In this document: piece by piece, positions 45,216 through 57,700 of the stretch | How the letters are laid out: every line of letters starts with the position of its first letter | How positions within the stretch are numbered: the first letter of the stretch is position 1 | From: Podarcis raffonei | Lineage: Eukaryota > Chordata > Lepidosauria > Squamata > Lacertidae | Reading direction: 5' to 3' | DNA: 64,000 bases | Assembly (NCBI RefSeq): GCF_027172205.1 | Contig: NC_070613.1 | Location: 27,058,001 to 27,122,000, forward strand | Position numbers and translations under genes: made by a program | The notes under the pieces: model-generated | The model's database searches: none | What the model saw: only the letters and a program-made list of their open reading frames with translations | Told to the model about the DNA's origin: nothing

Positions 45216-46440
45216 TTTCCTTGCTCTTGTGGTGAGCCAATTTTTCTCTTCCAAGGTTCCAGCATGGGTCCTTGCAGGCAGCCCATCAATTCCTCCTGAC
45301 CCTCATTTCAGTTGCTTCCTGGTCAGGGCTCTCTTTGATTTGACAACAGCCAAATTCTGGCTCTGCTATGTGGCTTTGTAGCTCTCCTCCTAAGGCAATT
45401 TTTGTCACTATTCTTGGGTCTCTCTGCCTGCCAGTCTTCTAGCTTCCTCATCTGCCTGCCTTTCTTTTTACTTGTTGCTCCTCCCCAATCTTGCCCAGTC
45501 TTCTTCAGGTGAACTGTTCCCCAAACTATGCTCAGCTATACCTCTGCTGTGCTACATTTCTATGGCTCTTGCTTTCTACATTCTGCCTAGGCCCTCCTAT
45601 GGGATTTGCCCCAGTGCACCATCACAACTCTACCCTCGGTCATGATGGGACTTCTAGCCCACATGCTTGGCTACCCATATCTCAGTACTAACAGGACATG
45701 CACAATACTGTTTTTGCATAAATAGGTTATATAATTTCCCTGCATGACCTCCATGCACTTTTCTACATTATGTTGTTCACAATATAAATACTAAGAGGCG
45801 TGGCTTCGTGCTAGTGTGAGGAACATTTTTTTAAACACCCTGATCCTAAGCACAGTACTTGGAGGGGTTTCAGTGGGTTGTAGTTGTGCTTAGGATTAAA
45901 GTGCTTGACCAAATTCAGTAGCAGGAATAGCAAGTGACCACTACAGAGCAACATCTCAAAAAAGTGTGAGGATTTACCTCTCCTGAAGTCATCACAAAGC
46001 CAGCAGTTCTCATTGATTCATAAAAGAGGACCTTTGCAATTGTCTGAACACCATTGGCAAATGAATAAAAATGGCAAAAAGGTACATTGCTGGGAATCTG
46101 CAACTTAAGCATTCATGGACTAGAACCTGTAATAGGAGGGTAGCTCAAGAATAGACTTTCCTCTACATTTTGATAAAAATGGGTTGGACAGAAGTAGCCA
46201 TTTTGTGAAGAGCCCTTTGCTGACAATGAAAGTTTGGAATGTTATATGCTAGGAAACTGCTGAACCTCACTGAACTGCTGATTCTCACTGAACCACACAT
46301 TTGCAAGCATTTGTGGCAATATGCTGAACAATATTATGAACAAGGGAAGTTGGCAACATTGGGCAGAATGCAGAGGGAACGAGCAACACAAGCAGAGTTA
46401 TGTGCTAAAATCTTATTAATTTCATAGGTTCTCTAGGTCA

Positions 46441-46570
46441 AGGGTGGCTAACCTGTAGCCTTCCACATGCTGCTCAGCTACAAGTCCCATCATCCCTATC
46501 CACTGGCCAGGCTTGATGGGGACTGAAGTCCAATATCTAGAGGCAGACAAAGGACACAGGCTAGCCACCC
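46441..46570. mobile_element. hAT-like MITE
   Basis: AGGGTGGCTAACCTGTAGCC on the left and ACAGGCTAGCCACCC on the right are inverted ends. The core includes CAAGTCCCATCATCCCTATC. Confidence 0.65.
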
Positions 46571-48064
46571 ATTCTCTAGGTATACCTACTGTGGACAATG
46601 TCCACTGCCTTCCAAAGCTCTGGTCTCAACATTGTATCTCTACAGATATAGAATACCTGAAATTATGTCCCAATACCAGTCAATGAAATTGAGTGGGGTG
46701 GGATGGAACTAATTAACACCCTGTCCAAAAGCAGAATATGAGAGAACATCTGACAGAAAGTACTGGTAGAGAATTTCTAATCCACATATTGTACTAGCGG
46801 ATCTCATCCAAACAGAACGATACTAATTAGAAAGGTTTCACATAGCAGACACCGCAAAAGCACTGCATGCTTTTGTATTCACTTTCATTTAACACAGCAA
46901 ACACAGTTAAAATGCCTGACCTTTTAAAGCATAATGTGCATTTTATGACTGGTATGTATCTATATAGAAGTCCTGATAATGTTTGTAAGTTTGCAGGGAG
47001 ACGTTATCTTTTAACTAGAAAACTATCACAGCATATCTAATTATTCCACCTTTTAAAATAGGCATTGTTTCTAGCAGCCAAGAGATTTGTCCTTTGTACA
47101 AATAAAACATTATTCTAAAACAAGTATCTCATATAAATATAGAAACGGAGCACAATACATTAGGCAACATGACAATAGATTTTGGCAAATGAAAATGCAG
47201 GTGGACAATCCAAACAAGGCTGATCTATGATACCAAACAAAGCAAAGGGCCAGTCTGTGACTTCTGCTAACCCAAGCAGCTGAACTAAATGATATGAGAG
47301 CTTCAGGGTATTACCTTCCAATGGGGCAGAGGATGTTGGTGTACAGTACAACATAGCCTAGGGCTTTATGCCTCGGATTGCACACTGCACATGCTTAAGT
47401 AGTCAGAGCCTGTGTTGACCTATCCCACCTGCATGGCAAATGGCAAGAACCATGTAGCTGATGCAATATCCCACAAAATTCATTGAATGGTCTGGGTTCA
47501 CAGGGATGTCCTATCCTGCAAAGTATTTTTCTTTTCCCACATAAGACTCCTCCTGAACACCCGCTTTGGTGCTCTAGATCCCAATCCAGAGAGCTGTGTT
47601 TGGTGGGCTTGGCGTGTACAGCAAGGGCTGATTCTTTTCCATCTCATCACAACTGCCTGAAAAACTGATCCTCAGACACCAGGGAACCTTCCAGTGCAGC
47701 ATAAGGAACTGCGGCCTGAAGTGGAAAAAGCAAGGGCCCCCACTGGTCACCCCAAGCCCTTGTGCGTTCTAGAGGGGCTCTCTGGATTGGGGCCAAAGAT
47801 TTTAACTGGAGGCAGGAGAGCTTCCTATGCAGAGGTGCCCTAAGCATTTATAGTTCCATTCCTGTGCTGAATGAACAGATATGCACAAAGTTACATATCC
47901 TAAAGCTTACAGAGGTCCATAACTTATACTTTGTGGCACCTGGTGTCGGGGGAGACACACTTTTAAAGGGGATAGTCAAACAAAAATATAAGCAGCTGAA
48001 TGACAGGATTAATATGCCAGTAACCGGGAGTACACTGGGAAGTATGGAAAGGTTCCTTCTCTAA

Positions 48065-48235
48065 TCAGCGACCCAGGAAACAGCTTTATACCAGGTCAGG
48101 CTATTTGTCTATTTAGCCTGCTCCCATCTGTGTTGGCTGGCAGTGCTCTCCAGAGTTGCCAGAGACTGAACCAGAGACTCTCCATATGAAAAGATCGTGC
48201 TCTGTCCCTGAGCTGTGGTGTCTCCCCAATCCTCT
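48065..48235 (-). mobile_element. tRNA-derived SINE, older family
   Basis: On the plus strand it reads GAAACAGCTTTATACCAGGT, then AGACTGAACCAGAGACTCTC and CTGTCCCTGAGCTGTGGT, which is the reverse of the copy at 45024. The B-box region is altered. Confidence 0.6.
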
Positions 48236-51200
48236 CCTGGGCAGCTTGGTTACACCTCAAACATGGCAGCAATTTGGGTAGATTAGAAAGAGACTGAGGT
48301 TGGCGACTGGTCACGCAAGGTGCTTTTGCATCTATGAACTGTGAGATGGTGGGACCTGGCATGACCTAAAGTCATGACATCGCTCTGCCCTGTGACTACC
48401 ATAAATCAACTATCAGCAGGTTAAGTTTTAGTGACATGCTGTTACGGATACTATGACAAACGGATGATTTCAGCTTCTGGAAATTAACTTTTAGATGTGT
48501 TGTTAAGTGGCAGAAAACTTCCATAGCATAGCGTTCTTTTTTTTTTACAGTGCACCCCCAATAGTCCTTCCCAGATGCAGGTGTACTTCAATTACGGAAA
48601 AATTACAGGTCCTGGAAAGTGCTAATTTGGGCTGTATGCAGATAACATTTTTTTCAGAGATAAGAAAAACAGTATCATAGAGATAGTGGCACTCATGGCT
48701 ACATACATTGATTGATTTTTGTAAAAGGTGTTTTGATCATAGACCTTTGGCTTATAGGAACATAAAAAAGGGATGCTTCCTTCAAAATTCTGGAAATGTG
48801 CACCACCTAGTGGCAACACTCAGAATAATTTCACACCTCGCCAATTGCATCAGTGGGACATATGAAAGGATAGTTTGGTCCTGTGAGCTTAATTTTTTAT
48901 AGTTCTGAATGCCATCTGTATGGGGCAGGGCGTGATCAGGCCTACCTACAGTGGGGATTTTTTTTACCCCTTTACTCTTGCAATGTGATATTGAGTAAAA
49001 TCAAAACCCCACCGCACAGTTGTTGTTTGTGCCAATAGCACCTTCCCTTGTGCCCAAAAAAGCAATGGGGGGCGAGGGGGCAATTTTAGTCAGGATCACA
49101 CCATGGGATGTTGGTGGTAGAAAAGGGTCATCCCCTCCCCTTGCTCTGACTGGGCATCTACGTGCCCACTACTTAAAGACCAGGAAAATTAAGCATGCAA
49201 AGTGAAGCTACACACTGCACCTAAAGCAAACCTTTTGTGCCATGCGATGCTCAGGGCACACCCAAAAGAAAGCTTTCTCTACACTTCATTTGAGGCTTTA
49301 GGGCAAAGGATGAGCAGCAGCACCTGGGGGGAAAGTCCACTGTGTTGGAGAACTTTTGCACACCAACATCCTTCCATTTCCCTGCTGCTGCATGGAGAAT
49401 GCACCAGAAAATGTTGGAGGAATCTCCTACAAGTGAACATGCAAGGACAAAAGAGTGGCTGATACAGTTCAGGGCCAAATTACAAGTGACCTTACCAGCA
49501 TAGTTCTGCCCTTGAGTATAGGTCCTCATATCCAGTGCTGGCCTCCCTATTCTGATTGGCAACCAAGCATGGGGCTAGCGGGCTTTAACCCTATGTGCTC
49601 TCATTCTGATCTGGATCGGGCTTCCCTGCACTTGTAATTTGCATTGCAAAGAAAGGTCCCATTTAAACAGATTTGGTGTTTGTGTGTGTGTGTGGGGGGG
49701 AGAGCCCCACTCCAGATTGGTAATGCAAAGGGTTAAAGCCACCTGTCCCCATGCTAGGGGTCTAATACTGGTCAGCCTGTCCCCTGGGAGAAAATTGCAC
49801 CCAAGGACAGAACTGCCCAATTGTCCCATAGATTTCGGCCCCCAGTAAATTAAAACGACAAAAACAAAAGGATGGGTTAGCACAGCAATAATTATTGTGT
49901 GTGTTAACAGTACTAGCCACCAGTTATTTCCAACAGCACCTATCCCTCTGGTTGTTGCTGTTGTTACAGCTGTAACACATTTGGGCAGTATTTCCCTAGA
50001 GTTACATCTGGATCACTACAGTAGAACCAGGCTAGGAGTACATCTTTCTCTCGTGGATAAAAAATATTTCATCAAAACCATACTACAAAAATAAATTTTC
50101 TTTTTAAAATTCTATTTTTTAAAAAACAACAAAAACCCTTAAAACTAAAATATATACAAAATTTAATGTAACATTTAAAGTATTTGTGATAAGGCAGCTA
50201 GGTGAATTATTGAATAAAGCTGGCTGGCATGTTTGGCAGAGAAAGCAGAGCAAAGCGATCAATCTAAACGGTGATTCAGAAGGGCTCCTCCTGCTTCACG
50301 GTGTAGAAAAATAAAATATCCTAAATTACATGAAATGTAAAGGAGCTGAGGTTGATATGCAGGGACAATTCGTGCACTCCAGTGCCTGAGGTTTATTGTG
50401 GGTAGGGCGTTCAGTGTTTGTATGTTAAGCAATGCTGTAGCAAGCACTTGCCTCCTAACAACACAATCCTATGCATGCTTCCTCGGAAGTCAGTCCCATT
50501 GTGCTCAATGTAGCTTACTCCCAGGAAAAAGCACACAGGACTGCATCCTTGCACTATAACCCTATACCTGTCAGTTCAAAAGTAAGACCCACTGAGTTCA
50601 ATGAATCTTACTTCCAGGTAAGTGACAATAGGATTGTGAAGTCAGATTTGTTCTCCAAAGACAGGGAAAACATTTCAGCATGTGCTTTTCATTGTTCGCT
50701 GAAAATAATATGGAGGTAATGCTAAAGGAACACTTGGTTTTTCGTATACCCATTTAAACATGTTAACTGGGCATGATAGATGTCGGAAATGTATCACTGC
50801 TGAAGATGTACAGCAGTATCATGAAAGGATGAATAAAGAAGTTACACTTTGCGATCACTGACATAATAACGTCAGCAGACTAGAGAAGTGATCCTTACAT
50901 TCTTTTTTTTTAAAGAAACCCCTTTTCCCTTTTCCATATGTGCACAATCTTGTTAATAATACCCTTGTGCATTAAACTAGAGACACAAGTTATTGTGATT
51001 AGCAACAAAATGCCGTAATTATCATCTCATGTTTCCTATCAGGGAAGGACATTCCTGTGTGATTACAATAGCCAGATGTGTTTGTACACATTTCTCTTAA
51101 CTGCAGGCTGTATAGAGGTTCAGTATTTTCAATGTCATTCTTTCAAATATTGCTTTTAAGGAAGTAATTTTCTGAAATCATTTTTTTAAGCAAAGCAAAC

Positions 51201-51628
51201 AGACTATCACCGTTAACTCCAAAGGAGTACCAAATCAGACTTCAGCACCTAGACACCGAGGTTAAGTCAGGTTTTGGTAGTGAGACTGGATTTCTCTAAT
51301 CCACGACGGCACCATTCAATGTAAGGAAGAAGAAAATGGCAGCAAAAACTGGTCAGCAGCTTCTCTTCACCTGGTGATCCTCAGGTCAACTAAACAAACA
51401 TCAAGCCACAGAGGGAGTCATTGGAAACCTGGACTCTTGCATTTGCTTTGATGAAGGCAACTTGGTCATTTTCCGAGGACAAGCAGGTCATCATCCCGAA
51501 AAAGCACTCAGACAACGCATAGAGCCTCTGAGGAATAACCTTCAGTCAGACAGCTATGGTTTTTTTACCCTCAACGGTGACCTTATCATCTACATTTTGT
51601 TCATCTGTAAGTTGGACCTCAAGCAGCC

Positions 51629-54600
51629 TTATGGTGTAGTCATCTCAGTGGAGTTTTGAAGGGATGACAAATCAGAGTCTGTATTCTCCTTGCATTTCTC
51701 CAGATCATGAAAATAAGGGTGAGATAAGGCATCGTAAGCTGATATTCTCTTTGTGGGGTTGAATGCCAAACATTTCTGTATGTAGGGAAAATGAGACAAT
51801 TACAAATTAGAAAGCACTGTGGAGTCTGAGACAACAGCAAGGCTCATCTTATGATACTGTCCCTTAAAAGCTTAGCAAAGAATGGCAGCAGTTCGTTTAT
51901 TAAAGGAAAATAATGGGAAAACTGAGGTTTTGTGTCCTTGCTTCCAACCCAGCCACAATACACCATGTGGGAGAGAAAAAACACTATAGTTATTAATATT
52001 CAAAATGAGCAGGAAAGATTTTAACACACTTCATTTATGGATATTTTTTAAAAGATATAATCAGAGGTTCTGACATTTGCACCCATCATCACTACTCCTA
52101 TTAATTTCATATACAGTGCTACCTCGGGTTACATACTTCAGGTTACAGACTCCGCTAACCCAGAAATAGTACCTCAGGTTAAGAACTCTGCTTCAGGATG
52201 AGAACAGAAATCGTGCTCTGGCGGCGTGGCGGCAGCTGGAGGCCCCATTAGCTAAAGTGGTACCTCAGGCTAAGAACAGTTTCAGGTTAAGAACGGACCT
52301 CCAGAATGAATTAAGTTCTTAACCTGAGATATAAAGCATATTGCTTTTTGTTTGGGTCACGTGATGCTGGCAGCAGCTAGTTTCTAAAGCTTCAGTGGAG
52401 CAGACACTTACAAGCAGCAAGTCTTTGCCTAGTTCATCAATATCCGTTACGAAAAGCTCAATGGGCTGTGGATCTCTAGCAGGAAAAGCATTCCTTGGGA
52501 GGGCAACGTCACTGGGCCAGTCCTCTTCTTTGGGAAGCCCAATTGCACTGTGCAAGGAAGAAAGGAAGAAAGAATCAGGCATTTAACTCCAAGAAAAGCA
52601 CCACTACTTCCTGCTTCATTCACACCCCTGCGCTTCTTTTTCACTATCTGATGACATATCTCACCCACTTGAAAAATGCACTTTGTGCCACACCCTGGCA
52701 CTATCCCTCTAAAGCACACTTCCCCCAAACTGGTGCCATCGCTGATGCTAATCATGTGAGATCTCGCACACTCAGCAAGACCTCACACAATTTCAGCTGA
52801 CGCTGGCACCGCTTCTGCGCTGAAGCAGGTGGGGTGGGTGTCTGCAGGGCTGTCGCCTTGGGGGCTTCTGCTGCCTGAAGCAGCTGATTCAGTCTTCCTA
52901 GTGGCTGAGCCAGCTGTGCCCCCCAAAATCCTCCACCCCTCTACTCCCAAAGTTAAAAAAGCAAAAGCCAATTGGAATTCAATGGGGATCACTCCAAGGC
53001 TAGTGGGTTAGGACTGCAACCAGAAAAACCTCAATGTATCAGGATATATCAAAGTTTACTTATTATCACTGTTCTTATTTTTCAGTGGCATTGCAGCTTA
53101 TGGCCACATAAGGGGAAACGTACAGGTGTCTGTACCCAAAGAGATTAGAATCCAAAACAGACAATGTTGAAAAGCAACTGAGAGAGAGAAGAATGGGAGA
53201 TCCCTGCCTGGGAATGTAGGCAAATGCAGTTACACATGCTGTACCTAATTTTGATTGCAGTTGGGAATTAAATGGACAAGGCAGAAGGTTTAAAAAACAG
53301 GGCTGCAGGCTGAAAGCAAGGGAAGCAGGGGTCCCTGATGGACGCCTCATTGAGATATTCAGCTGTCATTTCATTCCAGATTAAAAGCAAAACTGGCATT
53401 TGCAATTGAGTTTAGTATTCCTTTGAGGCACAAAGCCACGTGGAAGGCCGGGAAACAAGAAGGAAATGTTTGTGTTGGGCCACAAGGCGGCAGCACTGCC
53501 CTAGTTTCCCAGGAACCGTTCTTTTAGTGAGCATGTCTAGTGAAGCTGTTACTGTATCTCAAGGGGGAGGTTTCTGCAGGTGTCAGGAGTGCTGATTTTG
53601 GCTACCCAATAACCACAAGGCACAGGATAACCTTGCAGATCCCTCCTAGTGCTGAAGACCTCCCATAAGCATGTTGATTTTGTTGTGACCGTTGTGCAAA
53701 CTCATGAGTCTTGCATGCATAGTTTACTAGCAAATTAAACGTACAGTCAGAAATAAAAAAATATAGCTTTCAACTTCCTCTGTTGCAACTGTCTTTATCA
53801 TAAGCGGCTTTATTTATGTCAGTTTTTTTTAAAAATCCAAACCTACACTAATGCAGAATTTCCCCCGTGATATTTAAATTTCCTCCACGATGTAATATAA
53901 AAATACCCCGGGATGGCACATAACACCAACGGAATGTCCTTATAACAGGATTAGCTGAGAGGCAAAAGAAGCACAGGAAAAAACCAGAGGATACAAAACA
54001 CTCTAGATGCTGGTATCTTATTAAAGCCCAGCCCAGAGAAGAGAGGCGGCCTGGGAGGCCCAGGTGAACTGCTGGGAGGTTTTGAACAGGATATAAGTGA
54101 AAATAAGTAAAAATGAAATCAATATGAAATGAAACAAAACTATAACTACAATTAATGAGGAAAGGTTGTATTCAATGCATTTTCCCCACCAAAAATGTCA
54201 CAAATAGTTTGCAATGGTCTTATTCTGAGTAGATCCTTTAAAATCCATAGGCACAGCTAACAGGGCCATTAATTCCAGTAGGTATTTCATTATTTTTATT
54301 TCATTATTTTATTTATTGAATTTATACACCACCCTAAACCTGCAGGTGTTAGGGCGGCTTACAGAAAAAAATATTCTCTGAATAAAACTTAATTGAATAC
54401 AACCCCAATACTTTATCAGTTTATTATTTTATTTTTCAGTAGAGGTTGAGCAGGTTTAGCATATAAAGGCTTAAGTATTTGCATATACATTAACTGTGGA
54501 CGCCTAGTGATGCCATTATTTATTATTTGTTTTCTTCTTCCCTCTCCATTCTTCTTTTGTATTGTATTTCACATTCCTATTAAGATTTGAGTTTTTGGAC

Positions 54601-54640
54601 GGGGACTGTCCTATCTTTTTTTCATTCATTCATTCATTCA

Positions 54641-54717
<77 letters not shown>

Positions 54718-57700
54718 TAAGTGCCTAACAATAAGAATACTTATTATTATTAGCATGTATTCATCATGTATTTTTTTAGGTGACTGACAGTGAGTTACTT
54801 CAGCTTCCCACAACTGCTGTTTTTCATTATCACACTCCCAGGACTGACATACATGATGGCAGCTACATGTATGTATCTCCGAAGTGTAGGGCAATACAAG
54901 ATTATGCAGTCAGCATATAGATAGCATGCTGTAAAGTTTCCTACAGATACGCAAAACACATGACCTAACTGCAATTCATGTAAATATATATGAATCAACA
55001 CCTTGAGAACTAGTCACAAATAAATAAAGAATATAGCAGTAAATAGTGATGTCCAGTGATGTGGGCAGGACACCTTTCCAGCGCTTACTTCTCCACAGAA
55101 AAATTCCATGTTTCATAAGTTCATTAGTCACAATGAATGGTTGTCAAATGCAAATACAGTATAAAGTGAGGTTGGCCATTTCTAATTATTTTGCTATGCT
55201 TACTAAATGCAAGTAACATCAACATACTAAATCAGAATATACTCTAGGGGATCTGATAATTTTTTTCTGATGCAAACTGAACATTTTCCCATGCAAATTT
55301 CCCTATACAAATTATCCTAACATGCATTCTAATTTCCCACTCAAATTATCCCAGAAAACCAACATCACTGATGATGTCAACACCGATTGCAATGGAAATT
55401 GCTTCCACTCGAATGTGTTCAGGACTGCAGTCCTGGTATTTTTACAACACTTTTCCTAGGTGCTCAACGCATTTGGTTGTTCAGCTGCCCTTCTGCCCAT
55501 GCATGAGAAAAATAAACAAAAGGTATGGGAAAGTAGCAGATGGATGGAGGGATGGTCCTTCATCACAGCAGGAAGTTGGGTCAGATAGCCTTTTGGTCCA
55601 GCCCAGCCCTAGGATTCTATAATCCCAAATGAACTTTACAATTACCCTGGGAATTACAGCGACCACTCCTACTTGCTGCCTCTTGAACTACTTGGTGCAC
55701 TTCCCTTGGTTCTATAAGCAACATCACAAAAAGAGCAATGAGAGGCGAGGCAGAAATGGCTCTCGCTTAAAACGTTGCAGGAAACTGTAGGGCAAGGAGT
55801 TGAAACAGCCCAGACAGCATTACACAACAGTTTGTCTCGAGGAGGTGGATATATACAACCAAAGTGGAAGCTGTGTTTCCTCTCACATATCCCATTGCAA
55901 AGAGAAAGGAGTTGCTTCTTACCTTATGCTTTGCTTTATCTCTTTTTATGCATTGCACCTGTGTAAGCATAGGATTTCCATGGATAACATACTCCAGGGA
56001 TGGGCAGGCTTTAGACTTGCAGAATCTACTTTCCCCCCCTAGAATCCCAACCAGACTCGAGTGCTAAAAGCACTTAGAATTAAATTATTTGGAGTCCAGA
56101 AATTTGTTTTGAGCACCAGAACTGAATCAAGGGCACAGTCCTTCTGTACAGAATTCTATTCCTGCCCCTTCTCTTTGGAAAGCGGGGAGGACTAATTTTG
56201 TTGTCGCCATTACTATTTACTTATTTTAAAGGTTTCTGCCCTTGATTTAAATGATCCCACAGTGAGGTACAATATAAAAGGAATGCATAATCAAACCTAG
56301 GTTATATAAATCAATATAACATCAACATCAATATTTGTTAAACAGCTCCGATTCAGGAACCCTTGTCAACATACTTCAAAGCACCCAGAGACCTACAACT
56401 TAGAGCCTGATCTATCTTCTGCCCATTCCTGGTCCTACTCCAGTCAGCAGAAAACAAATTGTGATGTATGTGCCCACTCAGAGATGCAAGCAGCATCTTT
56501 GTGCTATCAATTAGATTTTTGGGACTGCCAGTTGTGGAAACAGGAAAGTGCTACTAAGCTTATTCTGAAGCAAGAGAAATGCTAGAAACAGTAAAGTACA
56601 GCTGGAAAAGAGACTTGGCCATTTCCCTGCCGCTGCAAGAAGACTTGCAATAATGAATGTCTTGTGGCTGCTCAAGTTGGCATAGCATTTTCTCTTTCGG
56701 ATTCATGGGGAAATTCTTTTCCACACAGGTAATTGCACCCACTAGAAACAAATAGAAAAAGCTGTTTTCTGGCTGCTCAGCCATGTCCTGGCTTATTTCC
56801 CCCACCAGAAATGTCATAAATAATTTGTATTCTTTATTTTTTTTAAAAAAAGGATTGCAGCCATGCTTCTTATGCCATGAAAAAACGCACAGTGCACATA
56901 TCAAAGCATTCTTTATCTAGTAAAGCCATATATAAATGAACTGAAGGGATCATTCCCAGCGCCAAAAAGACCAAACCACTGAAGGCTGACTTTTTCTAGA
57001 CTGCGCAGGAAAAGCTATTCAGGGGCATGACAAATTAGCCATGCTGATGAGTCACATACAGTGGGGCAGAGCACACAGGAAATGGAAGCCAACTTGGTAA
57101 AGACAAAAACCAGCTATTGAAATCGTGTTGTCCAAAATAAAAATCTCCAGAAACAGATACGATACAGTTTTAAAATTGGACAGTGATAAGTTTGGCAAAA
57201 GCACTGTTTGACTCTTTTCTAAAAAGCTCTTTGAAAAAGTGGCTTTTCAGAACTGAATAAATTGGTCTGGAGAAAATAAGATTTCCTTTCCTTGCCATGA
57301 TCTTCCAAAGGTGTAGGGAACCTTTGGCTCGCAAGATGTTTCTGAATTACAACTCCCATCACCCCTGGCTATTGGCCATGCCTGCCTAGGGCTGACGGGA
57401 GTTGTAGTTCAGCTGCCCAACCATATGCCCATGGGAAGCCAAAAAGCCAACAACAAAAGGCCATAAGTGTCCCAGCACTCTTCCATTTGTATACTCCAGC
57501 AACAAGCATCCAGAAGCATGCTGCCTATGGTACTGGAGGTAAAATCTAGCCATCATGACCAGTAGCCATTGGTAGCCTTAAAAGGTAGAGGTACCCCTGA
57601 CCATAAGGTCCAGTCACGGATGACTCTGGGGTTGTGCACTTATCTCGTTCTATAGGCCGAGGGATCTGGCGTTTGTCTGCAGACAGCTTCCGAGTCACGT

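Larger units (their letters stand above)
36101..51628 (-). other. FAM133B-CDK6 interval, probably including the long CDK6 3'UTR
   Basis: No exon of a known protein is recognised here. From memory, the mammalian CDK6 mRNA has a 3'UTR of about 10 kb, so much of 40-51.6 kb may be transcribed 3'UTR. Many candidate minus-strand AATAAA signals exist and I cannot choose one. Repeats include hAT and palindromic MITEs, a BovB end, an old LINE fragment, a short Sauria SINE and several tRNA-type SINEs, all listed separately. Confidence 0.45.

Noticed and set aside
45050-45380. 125-codon plus-strand frame as a gene
   Set aside because: Its left half is the tRNA-derived SINE at 45024-45215 and the remainder has no family resemblance.
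54587-54894. Open frames over the ATTC/CT/CA repeat
   Set aside because: The products are low-complexity and caused by the microsatellite.
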